Assembly (NCBI RefSeq): GCF_900142925.1
Contig: NZ_FRCN01000017.1
Coordinates: 62,001 to 126,000 of the forward strand
Source: Chitinophaga sp. CF418
GTDB lineage: Bacteria; Bacteroidota; Bacteroidia; Chitinophagales; Chitinophagaceae
DNA: 64,000 bases
Direction of reading: 5' to 3'
This document shows, piece after piece, positions 25,521 to 34,842 of the stretch (its first letter is position 1; every line of letters starts with the position of its first letter). The position numbers and the translations under genes were made by a program. The notes beneath the pieces were generated by a model, which saw only the letters and a list, made by a program, of their open reading frames with translations, searched no databases and had not been told where the DNA came from.

Positions 25521-26627
25521 TCAGGGCGTGTCCATGCTCTGGATCAGCGCAACCAGGGCAGCCGGTGTTACCGGAGCCAGGGAGAAACTAATCGATACAT
25601 AATTCTGACCACCCGGAGGCGTCGGAATATTGACAGGCAGTTTCTGCGCAAAGAAGCCACCATTGAGCGCCGTGATGGCCAGGAAAGTACCTGCCTGACC
25701 AATGGGCACAGAATTCTGATAACTTAGTAAACCCTGGCGACCAACTGGCGCATTCAGGATCACATTGTACAATTTCACAACCGTATTTACACCGGAAGGT
25801 TTGAAGAACAGCATGCAGGGCTCTTCACCACCGTAGCTGGTCTGTGTGGCAGGATTATAGAAGTTGGTAAAATAACCCAGTACCGTGGTTTTGGGGCCAG
25901 GCAGATTAGTTAAAGCGTCGCAATTTCTCCAGGTCATCAGGCTGTCGAGACGGAAATTCAATGTGCTGGTAGAGCCGTCGAATAATGCGAATCCAGGCGC
26001 CGGATTCCAGGAAACACCCTGATTAGCGCTGGCTGCAACAGGAATGGTTACAGGCTGATTCACATCATTGTAACCCGAAGTGGTGATAATAACAGACGTA
26101 TCACCACCCCATAATGGTACACCATCCTGTCCGGGTCTTTTAGCAACGGGCACCTGCACGGCCACAGCACTGTCCACCCGCAATTTAAGATCCTGTCCTG
26201 CCTGGCTGGCACGTACGAAGAATTCTCCGTAAGAAGTAAGCTGGGCTCCACCATTGTTAGCTGTGGGTCTGCTGGCAAAGATCATGCTGCTGGGCTTTAA
26301 GATCTCCTTAATGACTATGTCTACAGTACCTGAAACCGGGCCACCACTCTGTGTGGTAAGAGAGTTCGGACTGATGGTGTAAACAGAACCTTGTTTGGTT
26401 TTGATTCTACCACCCTGTCTTCCGTCTACTTTGAAAAATTCGTACTGGGGACCATTCTGCTGCAACAGCTTTGCCAACATGGCCCCGTCGGGATCTGTCT
26501 CGGCAGCTACAGCGGCAATCTCATTATGATTCTGAAGTCTGGCCTCTTTGGCTTCTTTCGAGCAGGATACAAAAGTGAGCGCGGCTACGCACAAGCCGCT
26601 CCATGTTCTGAGGGAAAAGGATTTCAT
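25521..26627 (-). CDS. Secreted lipoprotein of unknown function
   Basis: A 368-residue lipoprotein. The N-terminal hydrophobic segment ends in the lipobox LTFVSC, Cys22, followed by SKEAKEA. The body is rich in beta-strand-like sequence. Residues about 75-135 (GSVYTISPNSLTTQSGG, then VDIVIKEILKPSSM) resemble the start of a ZU5/beta-sandwich-like module found in other Bacteroidetes lipoproteins, but I cannot name a family with confidence. It lies inside the exopolysaccharide locus on the minus strand and is probably transcribed alone, with 235 bases separating it from the methyltransferase gene upstream. Confidence 0.7.
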   Translation of the reverse strand: MKSFSLRTWSGLCVAALTFVSCSKEAKEARLQNHNEIAAVAAETDPDGAMLAKLLQQNGPQYEFFKVDGRQGGRIKTKQGSVYTISPNSLTTQSGGPVSGTVDIVIKEILKPSSMIFASRPTANNGGAQLTSYGEFFVRASQAGQDLKLRVDSAVAVQVPVAKRPGQDGVPLWGGDTSVIITTSGYNDVNQPVTIPVAASANQGVSWNPAPGFALFDGSTSTLNFRLDSLMTWRNCDALTNLPGPKTTVLGYFTNFYNPATQTSYGGEEPCMLFFKPSGVNTVVKLYNVILNAPVGRQGLLSYQNSVPIGQAGTFLAITALNGGFFAQKLPVNIPTPPGGQNYVSISFSLAPVTPAALVALIQSMDTP

Positions 26628-26802
26628 CGTGGGTTTGTTTTAAGTTAGGGGTTTTCTGTCGGGGATAAAATTATTCATTATGGCTGCTGTAATATAGACA
26701 CCTCAATATAACTTTCATGAATACTTATGCATATACGCATTCAAAACTGTTTTTATCTCAGGCAATTTGGCGTCCGCATTAAAACAGGGATCATCAAAGT
26801 GA

Positions 26803-26820
26803 AAAGGCCTCCAGGCCTTC
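26803..26820 (-). terminator. Likely terminator of the minus-strand EPS operon
   Basis: On the minus strand AAGGCCTGGAGGCCTTTT can form a short GC stem followed by TTTT, about 45 bases after the methyltransferase stop at 26863. An alternative pairing with AAAGGC further upstream is possible. Confidence 0.5.
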
Positions 26821-26862
26821 GCCCGGAAGCCTTTCGCTCCTTAAAAACAATCCTGTATTAGA

Positions 26863-27597
26863 CTAAATTCTTTTCAGCACTTTTGATTTAATTATGCTTT
26901 TACAGATATCTGTGAATGCCCGTGTAGCCTCCGCCAGCTCCTTTCCAAGGGAACGTTGCGGGAAATAATGCAGTACCATTTCGCGGGTCCACGGCTCTTC
27001 GAAATATTTGAGAATGTCTTTGTCTTCCGGGTTCACAACAAACTCAAAGCTGTCCTCCCATTCGATACGCATGGTGTGCAGGTTGGGGTGTGTCCTTTCC
27101 ATGATCTTGTATCCGATAGAGGCTTTAGGCAGGTATTCCAGGTACAGATCTCCAAAGTCGAAACTGGTGGGGAAAGAGATCCTTTCCTTCTCTACCAGTA
27201 CTACCTTACCTTCTATTTCCAGCAATACCCATTTATGTGATTTCTTAGGGAAGAGATGTTCTCCCAGCAGGGATGGCGTTTCGATATACCCCCTTTTTGC
27301 CACACGGAACTGTTCATGGAGGAAAGCCACCGGGTCTTCAACATGTTCCAGTACGTGATTACAGATCACATAATCAAACTCCTTGTCTTTGAAAGGCAGG
27401 TGCTCTCCATCTGCCTTCAGGAACTGCTGGTTCCTCAGCACTTTTATGTCGCCGCTGCGATGCGTATTGTCATCTACGTATTTATCTACCACCACATTTG
27501 ATCTGGGGTGCGGATTATGGCCGCCTCCCACCTCAAGTACCCTGTCCGTTTTTTTAATATTCAGATCGAAACGGGATTGGGGATTTCTGATTTTCAT
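26863..27597 (-). CDS. Class I SAM-dependent methyltransferase
   Basis: A 244-residue cytoplasmic methyltransferase. Motif I is VLEVGGGHNPHP (about residues 20-31), the acidic residue after the second strand sits in NVVVDKY, and post-motif sequence DYVICNHVLEHVEDP (about residues 79-93) matches the Methyltransf_11 group. The C-terminal half is family-specific and unassigned. As the last gene of the seven-gene minus operon starting at 34,358, it probably methylates a sugar or lipid-linked intermediate of the polysaccharide; this is inferred from context. Confidence 0.85.
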   Translation of the reverse strand: MKIRNPQSRFDLNIKKTDRVLEVGGGHNPHPRSNVVVDKYVDDNTHRSGDIKVLRNQQFLKADGEHLPFKDKEFDYVICNHVLEHVEDPVAFLHEQFRVAKRGYIETPSLLGEHLFPKKSHKWVLLEIEGKVVLVEKERISFPTSFDFGDLYLEYLPKASIGYKIMERTHPNLHTMRIEWEDSFEFVVNPEDKDILKYFEEPWTREMVLHYFPQRSLGKELAEATRAFTDICKSIIKSKVLKRI

Positions 27598-27617
27598 GCG
27601 TAAAGTTTATTAATCTC

Positions 27618-28748
27618 TTATAATGGCGCTACCATCTGCTGGTACACCGTTTCTATTTTATGGGTCATGTCCCGTACATCAAAGTTCGCCTTCACACTCC
27701 TGCCGGCGTTTTCCTGCAGGCGGGCACGCAACGTACGGTCCTGTATCAGTCTTTCGATAGCGGCTGCCAGCGCGGCTTCGTCTTTAGGCGGTACCAACAG
27801 GCCGGTCACCTCATGTTCCACTGCTTCCCGAGTACCATCCACATCGGAAGCGACCACCGCTTTGGCCATTGCCATTGCTTCCAGCACACCTATCGGGAAT
27901 CCTTCCCAGAGGGAAGGCAGACAGTAGATATCCACCGCGTTCAATACAGCAGGGACGTCCTGACGGAAATTGTCGAAAACTACCCTGTCACTGATACCCA
28001 GGTCTTCTGCCAGCTGCACCGCGTCGGCTTTCAGGTCGCCCTCTCCTATCATTAACAAGGTAAGGTCCTGAATGTTGCCGCATACCCTGGCATAGGCCCT
28101 CAACATCCCCAGGGGATCTTTCTGTTCCGTAATGCGGACAATATACCCGATTACCAGGTGATGGGCAGGAATGCCATATAAAGCTTTTATATCGGGATAA
28201 TCACCAAAACGGTTAAACTTCTCCAGGTTCACCCCGTTTTTGACCACCAGCGACTTAAAATGCCCAAATACGCGCACTCCTGTCTCATGATTGGAATCAG
28301 AGACTGTAATATTGAGCCTGGTATGCTGTGTAATGAACTTTTCTGCCAGTATCCTCGCCTTTCTGTTCCAGGCAGGTAAACTGTCATGGAAAGACCATCC
28401 GTGGATGGTATATATCACCGGCAGACCCAGTGAACGGGCTGCCCAGAGTACATTGGTATTGGCGCGGGTACCGTGCACATGTACGATATCCATCCGCTGT
28501 TCCTTCAGAAATTGTTTCACTTTCATCCACACCTTGATATCAAAAGCCTTCTCGGTATGGATGACGTGGGCGGGTATACCCAGCTGGGCAAGGGATGTAA
28601 TCATGGGGCCGTCAGTAAAGGATAGCACCACCGGCTCGAACAGCCCTTTATCCAGGTAGCGGACGAGGTCCAGCACGTGGCTTTCGCCTCCTCCTATTTT
28701 TCCCTGGCGGATCGTTTGTAAAACCCTGATCTTCTTAGTCGCTTCCAT
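27618..28748 (-). CDS. GT4-family glycosyltransferase
   Basis: A 376-residue GT-B retaining glycosyltransferase. The N-lobe has RQGKIGGGESHVLDLVRYL, the glycine-rich acceptor loop of GT4 enzymes. The C-lobe has LMIGEGDLKADAVQ and LPSLWEGFPIGVLEAMAMAK, which carries the EGFxxxxLE (E-x7-E) nucleotide-sugar binding motif. The length is normal. It starts three bases after the asparagine synthetase stop, so the two are co-transcribed. The sugar is unknown. Confidence 0.92.
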   Translation of the reverse strand: MEATKKIRVLQTIRQGKIGGGESHVLDLVRYLDKGLFEPVVLSFTDGPMITSLAQLGIPAHVIHTEKAFDIKVWMKVKQFLKEQRMDIVHVHGTRANTNVLWAARSLGLPVIYTIHGWSFHDSLPAWNRKARILAEKFITQHTRLNITVSDSNHETGVRVFGHFKSLVVKNGVNLEKFNRFGDYPDIKALYGIPAHHLVIGYIVRITEQKDPLGMLRAYARVCGNIQDLTLLMIGEGDLKADAVQLAEDLGISDRVVFDNFRQDVPAVLNAVDIYCLPSLWEGFPIGVLEAMAMAKAVVASDVDGTREAVEHEVTGLLVPPKDEAALAAAIERLIQDRTLRARLQENAGRSVKANFDVRDMTHKIETVYQQMVAPL

Positions 28749-28751
28749 CTG

Positions 28752-30653
28752 TTACAATTGTTCCATCCACCGGCTATACCACAACTGGAATACGAGGACA
28801 TTCCAGAGTTTCTGGTGACTTACTTTCCCACCGTCAAAATAATTCTGCTTCAATGTCTGGATATGCGCCGGATCAAAAAGTCCGGTCTGCTCCAGTTTGG
28901 CGGGAGATAAATAATACGCCATCTGTTCCTTCAGTTCGTCTCTGAACCAGTGCGTCAGCGGCGCAATAAACGGTTTCTTGGGACGATCCATCAGTGTTTT
29001 CGGTATATACTGGTGTACGATTTCTTTCAGGATGTATTTGTTGATCTTATTCTTCACTTTCACATGCGCCGGCACTTTTGCCAGGAATTCCACCAACCGG
29101 TGGTCCAGCATTGGCTCACGGCCTTCAATGCCGACTGACATGGTAGCCCGGTCTACTTTTACCAGGTTATTGTCAACCAGGAAGGTTTTATAGTCCACAG
29201 ACAGCAGGCGGTTCAGCGAATCGTTGATATTGTTCAGTTCTCCGTTCATATCAAAATTCGTCTTGTAGGTACAATGCGTACCACCCAGGTAACTGGCTGC
29301 TTCTGTTTCTGTAATATACTGGCTGATATATTTCAGCGCCTGTTGTGATTTGCCGGACGCCCAGATCAGTTTCATCTTTTCATAACGGCTGGCAAAGTTG
29401 TATTGTTTATTGAAGTAAGGTATAGTGGCAGGATTTACCAGCTTCATCACCTTGCTTACCACGCCCTGCAATGATTTCGGAATACGCTCCGTGTATTGCA
29501 GGGATTGGTTAAATTTATTATACCCGGCAAAGAGTTCGTCGCCTCCATCTGCTGACAGGACCACTTTTACCTGCTTTGCGGCCAGTTTGCTGACCAGTGT
29601 GGTAGGTACGGTGGAGTTATCGGCGAATGGCTCGTCATAGATCTCTGGCAGGTGTTCCAGTATATCCCGCGCATCTGAAGCACCCACTATCCATTCGGTA
29701 TGATCGGTGCCCAGGTGTTGTGCGATCCGACGGGCCTCTTTAGATTCATCAAACAGGGCTTCCTTATAGCCAATAGTGAAGGTCTTCAGGCGAGTGCCGG
29801 AAGAAGCCTGTAATATTGCCGCTACGCTGGAGCTGTCATAACCACCACTCAGGAATACGCCCACGGGAACGTCGGCCACCATCCGGTATTTGTAGGCGCT
29901 CTCCATCAGCTCTTTGGTATGGCGGATGATATCGCCTTCATACATATTTGTCAGCGGCTGGCGGTAGGCCTCCAGTACGCTCCAGTATTCTGTCGTGGTC
30001 AGCGCTTTATTCTTCAGGGACAGATGCATGAAATGTCCCGGTTTCAGTTTATGTGTATGTTCGAAGATCGTATATGGCGCAGGGATATAACTATACTGGA
30101 GGAACAGCGATACACTGTTCACGTCTATCTTTTTCTCGAAAGCGGGAAAACGGCTGAAGCTTTTCAGTTCGGAAGCAAACAGCAGTACATTGTTATGCCA
30201 GTAGTAATAAAGCGGTTTTACCCCTGCCCTGTCGCGGCAGAAGATGACCTGCTCTTCTTCCCTGTCATAGATCACAAAGGCGAACATGCCGATGCAGCGG
30301 TCTACTACTTTCTCTTTCCAGCAATCGTATCCTTTGATCAGTACTTCAGTATCACTGCTGGAAGTAAAGCTATACCCCTGATGTTCCAGTTCCCGGCGTA
30401 CTTCTTTAAAGTTGTATACCTCACCATTGAAGATCATGGTATACTGCTTAAAATGCATAGGCTGATGGCCGCCGCTGGAAAGGTCGAGGATGGACAAACG
30501 GCGCTGGCCCAATCCGATCAATGCATTAGGGTGTTCAAACACTTCATAGCCGCCGTCATCAGGACCACGATGCAACAGCGCATCGGTCATGTCTTTCAGC
30601 ACGGGAAGGCTGGCTTTTTTAGAAAAATCAATAAACCCTGCTATGCCACACAT
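28752..30653 (-). CDS. asnB: Asparagine synthetase B-type glutamine amidotransferase
   Basis: A 633-residue two-domain enzyme. I start it at MCGIAGF because Cys2 must be N-terminal after Met removal to act as the glutaminase nucleophile; the frame continues 12 codons upstream but that start would block activity. Residues 2-210 form the class II glutaminase (RRLSILDLSSGGHQP, FNGEVYNF), and residues about 235-600 the ATP-pyrophosphatase synthetase domain with the P-loop SGGYDSS. The enzyme makes an amide from a carboxylate, ATP and glutamine. Inside exopolysaccharide operons such enzymes are often thought to amidate uronic acids rather than make asparagine; here that is inference. The start overlaps the end of the upstream glycosyltransferase by 13 bases. 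Confidence 0.93.
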   Translation of the reverse strand: MCGIAGFIDFSKKASLPVLKDMTDALLHRGPDDGGYEVFEHPNALIGLGQRRLSILDLSSGGHQPMHFKQYTMIFNGEVYNFKEVRRELEHQGYSFTSSSDTEVLIKGYDCWKEKVVDRCIGMFAFVIYDREEEQVIFCRDRAGVKPLYYYWHNNVLLFASELKSFSRFPAFEKKIDVNSVSLFLQYSYIPAPYTIFEHTHKLKPGHFMHLSLKNKALTTTEYWSVLEAYRQPLTNMYEGDIIRHTKELMESAYKYRMVADVPVGVFLSGGYDSSSVAAILQASSGTRLKTFTIGYKEALFDESKEARRIAQHLGTDHTEWIVGASDARDILEHLPEIYDEPFADNSTVPTTLVSKLAAKQVKVVLSADGGDELFAGYNKFNQSLQYTERIPKSLQGVVSKVMKLVNPATIPYFNKQYNFASRYEKMKLIWASGKSQQALKYISQYITETEAASYLGGTHCTYKTNFDMNGELNNINDSLNRLLSVDYKTFLVDNNLVKVDRATMSVGIEGREPMLDHRLVEFLAKVPAHVKVKNKINKYILKEIVHQYIPKTLMDRPKKPFIAPLTHWFRDELKEQMAYYLSPAKLEQTGLFDPAHIQTLKQNYFDGGKVSHQKLWNVLVFQLWYSRWMEQL

Positions 30654-31564
30654 GGTAATAATTTTAATTGACGATGCTTTACGTTCCACATAATGCCCTT
30701 CCAGAAAGCCCTTAAGTGTTCCTTCTCTTTATTCAGAAGGAATTGTAACGTATTCTTGGGAATGGTAAACAAAGTCAGGTACAGTAAAAAGATGATCCGG
30801 TTAGGTAATGCCACGTTCCTACGCATGAACAGTATCCTGTTCCTGGTAAGGTAGTAGGTCTTTAATGGGCTGTTTTTGCCCGTAGACATTGATTCTTTAT
30901 GGTAGATAAGTGATTTGTACTGATAATAGATCTTATAGCCTTTACGTTTGAATTGTTCGCACCAGTCAAACTCTTCGTAGTACAGGAAATATACTTCCGG
31001 CATCAGCCCTACCTCTTTCAATACGGAAGCTTTGGTCATCATACCACCGCCGTGTGCGTAGTTGGTAGCAGAGATCTGATCGTACTGGCCCTGGTCAGGC
31101 TCCTTACAACCGATCATACTGTTCCTGCCGGTGAATACATCCACTGACTGATAGCCGGCATATTCGATAATGCCTTTATGGAAGAAATAATGGAATTTGG
31201 GGCTGACCATGCCTGCATCAGGATGTGCGTAAAAGACTTCCAGCAGGCCTTCTATCAGGCCATCGGTAAATTCCGTATCATTATTCACGAGGAAAATATA
31301 GTCGCCTGTGGCCTCCCGGATACCCAGATTGTTACCGCCGGCAAAGCCTTTGTTGGTAGCGCTCCTGATCACCTTTACCGCCGGGTAGGCTGCCAGCAGT
31401 GCAGCAGTGGGATCTTCCACGGAGGCATTGTCCACAACGATCACTTCCACATTGCGGTAACTGTTCCTGCTGATGGAAACCAGCAATTCACATGTAACGC
31501 TACTTGTATTATAGTTGATCGTTACTATGGAAACCAGCGGTGCTATATTATTTTCCTGTGACAT
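30641..31564 (-). CDS. GT2-family glycosyltransferase (rhamnosyltransferase-like)
   Basis: A 307-residue GT-A glycosyltransferase. The nucleotide-binding start is VSIVTINYNTSSVTCELL, the first acidic residue lies in VIVVDNASVEDP, and the DxD-like motif is FLVNNDTEF (about residue 97). The acceptor region FDWCEQFKRKGYKIYY is typical of the WbbL/RfbF-type group. It ends with one weakly hydrophobic C-terminal helix. It overlaps the asparagine synthetase by 13 bases and the upstream GT2 gene by 17 bases, indicating translational coupling in the operon. Confidence 0.9.
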   Translation of the reverse strand: MSQENNIAPLVSIVTINYNTSSVTCELLVSISRNSYRNVEVIVVDNASVEDPTAALLAAYPAVKVIRSATNKGFAGGNNLGIREATGDYIFLVNNDTEFTDGLIEGLLEVFYAHPDAGMVSPKFHYFFHKGIIEYAGYQSVDVFTGRNSMIGCKEPDQGQYDQISATNYAHGGGMMTKASVLKEVGLMPEVYFLYYEEFDWCEQFKRKGYKIYYQYKSLIYHKESMSTGKNSPLKTYYLTRNRILFMRRNVALPNRIIFLLYLTLFTIPKNTLQFLLNKEKEHLRAFWKGIMWNVKHRQLKLLPCVA

Positions 31565-32759
31565 TGACCAGGGGATTATCGATGGTTGTTTTGGAATGCT
31601 TTGTATGAATGAAGGTTTTATCAGCGCCTTTGAGCTTGAATACCAGTGAGAGCATAATACCCACTACATGGGGGAGGTTCATTAATACAGTGAGCAGGTA
31701 TTTTGAGTAGAACTTCCCCGGCAGCGGCAGCATCATACTGATCACAAATGCGCCAAGACAGATGGCCCAGGCAGATAAGGGCAGTGTGAGGTAGTTGCCG
31801 AATACCAGGTAAACGGTTGTCATGAACAGTACGCCTGCCAGCAAGAGCATACGTGGCAGTAACATATTCTGTCCTACGGACATATAGAAATAGTCTATTC
31901 TACCTTTCAGCAATGCCTGGAACCCACGTACAAAGTAGTGGCGAAGGTATACGAACTGGCTGGACAGCCACCGTTTACGCTGGTTTTCAAATGCGGCTGC
32001 ATTTGCCACTTTCTCATCAAATATGAGGGCGTCTTCCAGGTAATGTATTTTATACCCTTTATCTACCAGCAACTGCTGCAGTACTTTATCGAAACCACCG
32101 GTAGCTTCTGTTTCCAGCAGGGCCTGTTTCATCAGCTGATATTCGAAGCCTATGCCGGAACCTATGATGGAAGCAGAGAGGCCAAGTGCGTTGGCGCCCT
32201 TACGGTTAATGTGGTTAGCGATTATTTCATTGGCAGCATCCAGGATAGCGAAAGGCGAATCCATATTCTTTGCCACACGCTGGGCCTGTATGATGTGATG
32301 CCCCTGCTGATAGGCGATATTGATCTTCTGCAGGAAATCGGGTGCAGGGATGTTATCCGCATCGGCGATCACCGCCATATCATAAATATTATCATCCAGC
32401 TGCTCGAATGCCGCATTCAGTGATTTCGCTTTTGTGCTCTTTTTAAAAGAGACGGGGATCACGGTGATCCCCTCCTCTTCAAGCGTCCGGATAGTTGCCG
32501 GTTTCAAAGAATCGGCAATAACGATCACTTTATAGCAGTTGGCCGGATAATCAAGCGATTCATAACTTATAGCTGCGTGAAGGATGATATCATCTTCCTT
32601 ATAGGCAGGCACCAGGATGGCGATCCTGCAGTAAGCCGCAATTTCCTCAGTAACTTTAGTTTTCTTTGGAAAAAGTTTGCCGGCAACAGAGAACAAGAGG
32701 TTGTAAAGTACACAGCCTCCGAGGTATCCGAATATGATTAATTCAATCGTAAAAACCAT
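31548..32759 (-). CDS. Membrane GT2 glycosyltransferase (processive-type)
   Basis: A 403-residue membrane glycosyltransferase. One N-terminal transmembrane segment (residues 4-24) is followed by a cytoplasmic GT-A domain with ILVPAYKEDDI, the DxD in VIADADNIP and the QxxRW motif in ENQRKRWLSSQF (about residue 245), then three C-terminal membrane segments. This layout is shared with processive enzymes such as cellulose and hyaluronan synthases, although many members add single sugars. Its start overlaps the stop of the sugar transferase as TAATG. Confidence 0.88.
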   Translation of the reverse strand: MVFTIELIIFGYLGGCVLYNLLFSVAGKLFPKKTKVTEEIAAYCRIAILVPAYKEDDIILHAAISYESLDYPANCYKVIVIADSLKPATIRTLEEEGITVIPVSFKKSTKAKSLNAAFEQLDDNIYDMAVIADADNIPAPDFLQKINIAYQQGHHIIQAQRVAKNMDSPFAILDAANEIIANHINRKGANALGLSASIIGSGIGFEYQLMKQALLETEATGGFDKVLQQLLVDKGYKIHYLEDALIFDEKVANAAAFENQRKRWLSSQFVYLRHYFVRGFQALLKGRIDYFYMSVGQNMLLPRMLLLAGVLFMTTVYLVFGNYLTLPLSAWAICLGAFVISMMLPLPGKFYSKYLLTVLMNLPHVVGIMLSLVFKLKGADKTFIHTKHSKTTIDNPLVNVTGK

Positions 32760-33919
32760 TATACATTATCTTTTTGTATTAACGCTTTCGGAGTGTTAGC
32801 CATAATCCACATGTCGTAGGTGAAGCTATGTGAATTGGAATAGTCGATATCCAGTGCTATTCTTTCTTCTACGGACATATCTTTCTTCCCCCTTTTACTG
32901 ATCTGCCACAGCCCCGTGATGCCGGCCGGTGCAAGGAAGCGCTGCGCCCATTCGTCTGTGGTCAGAGCGGAGGCTTCGTATAGTGGTAAGGGTCTGTTGC
33001 CAACGAGCGACATATCTCCTATCAATACATTAAAAAGCTGGGGAAGTTCATCAAGGCTGGTGTTTCTTAAAAAGGCGCCGAAGCGGGTCACCCGGGGATC
33101 ATTGGACACTTTATAGAAAACGGGCGCATTACCGTCCTTATATTGATTCAGGTGTTGCAGTTGCTGCAGTTTCTTGTCTGCGTCTGCTACCATTGTCCTG
33201 AACTTAAAGAATTTGAATACCTGGTAGTTCCTGCCGGCCCGGCGTGCAGCATAGAAAACGGGGCCTTTGGATTCCAGTTTAATAATGGTGGCGATTAACA
33301 TTAACAAGGGGCTGATGACAATTATAGCGCAGCTGGCGACAACGATATCAAAAGTTCTTTTCAGTATAGCGTTCAGGGTTCTTTTTGTCCTGATCTTCTT
33401 ACCACCGTTCAGCACTGTCAGCGGGGGATAACTATTCAGCTGTTTGAATTTGCTGATGAAAGATATTTTAGAGGGTAGTTTTGAAAGGCAATTCACTGTA
33501 ATGATCTCATCGATAAAGGCATAGTTCTTTACCGCGACTTTCATTTCCGGGGTGATCTCTTCTACATCCACGTACAGCAGGAAAGGGATACAGGAGTAGC
33601 AGGTCTCTTTCCGAAGATATTCTTTCCAGGCGTAAAGACCTTTCTGATCATCAATATGCGACCTATAAATAATGACACAGGGTTTTCTTCTGAAAACAGA
33701 CTGCAGCTGTTCCATTGTTACCATGGCGGTATCAAAGTCCTGTGCAAAAAAACACTTGTACCCCGCTGCTTCAAATTCCGGGGCATTCATATGTTGTCCC
33801 ACAAACAACACAATATTGCTGTCTGCAACAATTTGACGGGGCATTGCCTGTTCACGTTCTTCAAACTGTCTTGGGGCCGCATTTTTCAATACGCTCAGTT
33901 CAGGTGTAAATGTATTCAT
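32759..33919 (-). CDS. Polyprenyl-phosphate sugar transferase with receiver-like N-terminal domain
   Basis: A 386-residue priming enzyme expected to place the first sugar-phosphate on undecaprenyl phosphate. Residues about 185-380 form the bacterial sugar transferase domain: KRTFDIVVASCAIIVISPLL (membrane helix), FFKFRTMVADA, FLRNTSLDELPQLFNVL and SLVGNRPLPLY. Instead of the usual membrane-spanning N-terminus of WcaJ enzymes, residues about 30-150 look like a degenerate response-regulator receiver (strands NIVLFVGQ, PCVIIYR, PFLLYVD, DEIITVN) without the phosphorylatable Asp in its normal setting. A true receiver protein lies immediately upstream in the operon. Confidence 0.88.
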   Translation of the reverse strand: MNTFTPELSVLKNAAPRQFEEREQAMPRQIVADSNIVLFVGQHMNAPEFEAAGYKCFFAQDFDTAMVTMEQLQSVFRRKPCVIIYRSHIDDQKGLYAWKEYLRKETCYSCIPFLLYVDVEEITPEMKVAVKNYAFIDEIITVNCLSKLPSKISFISKFKQLNSYPPLTVLNGGKKIRTKRTLNAILKRTFDIVVASCAIIVISPLLMLIATIIKLESKGPVFYAARRAGRNYQVFKFFKFRTMVADADKKLQQLQHLNQYKDGNAPVFYKVSNDPRVTRFGAFLRNTSLDELPQLFNVLIGDMSLVGNRPLPLYEASALTTDEWAQRFLAPAGITGLWQISKRGKKDMSVEERIALDIDYSNSHSFTYDMWIMANTPKALIQKDNV

Positions 33920-33965
33920 GCTAACAAAGGAATTAATGGTTACATACTGATTATATCATTAAGTG

Positions 33966-34358
33966 CTAGGAAAAAGCAGGTACATGCTGAGCTCTCAACA
34001 CATGATCAATTGTATCCAGTAAGATTACGGGATCAAAAGGCTTTTTGATAATCGTCTTGATGTTACCGGGGCGTATGTTGGCAAACGACTCTTTAGTATC
34101 ATGCACACCCGAAAGCACCATAAGAGGAATATGCTGGTACAGATTACTTTCGGTCATGAACTCTATGAGTTCCCATCCGTTGATATTTGGCATCTGGAGA
34201 TCTGTGATCACCAGGTCGGGGATGTTGCCGTTTTTGAGCCAGGCCATAGCAGCCAGACCATCACACGCTGAAACAACGTTGTAGGTCCTGTTTAGCATCA
34301 CTTCTAGTAAGTATCGGATGGGTAAACTATCGTCTATAATTAAAACTGTTTTTTTCAC
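33966..34358 (-). CDS. Single-domain response regulator (CheY-like)
   Basis: A 130-residue stand-alone receiver domain with no output domain. The acidic pocket is IIDDSLP (residues 7-13), the phosphoacceptor Asp lies in LVITDLQMPNINGWELI (about residue 55), Ser/Thr switch sequence is MVLSGVHDT, and the conserved Lys is in IIKKPFDPV. It probably relays a phosphoryl signal to another protein. It is the first gene of the minus-strand polysaccharide operon, 46 bases before the priming sugar transferase, whose N-terminus resembles a receiver. No histidine kinase is encoded in the window. Confidence 0.93.
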   Translation of the reverse strand: MKKTVLIIDDSLPIRYLLEVMLNRTYNVVSACDGLAAMAWLKNGNIPDLVITDLQMPNINGWELIEFMTESNLYQHIPLMVLSGVHDTKESFANIRPGNIKTIIKKPFDPVILLDTIDHVLRAQHVPAFS

Positions 34359-34842
34359 CTTTAACCAATTTAATTTTACAAATAGATCCCAATACAGTTA
34401 CGCATTGGAAAAATTAGTGTTCGTTGGCTTTAAATTGGATAAGGTTTTACGGAACTAAAAAAACAGTTTCTCAGGGGATATGAAAGAAAAGACTCAAATA
34501 TGGTTTCTTTGAAACGCTTGCACTAAAATACGAAAGTAATTCTTAACTACAAGCTCTAAATTTTCGCAATAGTATTGTCTTTGAAAAAACAACGATGTAA
34601 AAATATAATACTTTATTCATTTCACAATATGTTTTTGGTAAACGGCTGTTTTTTTTGGGTGAATGCACAAGAAATTATCGTAAACGGATAATCAATGCCA
34701 TCGCCCTTCTTCTTTTTTTTAAATGTAGCATACGCTGCTGAGAAAATACTGCACAATTATTATACTTTTGCGGAGAACCCCTTATGGGATTGTTCTGTAA
34801 CGTGCTACAACGCTCAGTTTATCCCCTCAATCATTATATATT
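34359..34842. other. AT-rich divergent promoter region between two EPS operons
   Basis: No gene is visible. The region separates the minus-strand receiver/sugar-transferase operon from the plus-strand GT2 gene and must hold both promoters. One -7 element is seen on the plus strand at 34763; I could not find a matching one on the minus strand. Confidence 0.45.
34763..34770 (+). promoter_or_regulatory. -7 element TACTTTTG upstream of the GT2 gene
   Basis: Matches TAnnTTTG and lies 72 bases before the ATG at 34843. A -33 TTTG at the right distance is not evident. Confidence 0.5.
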
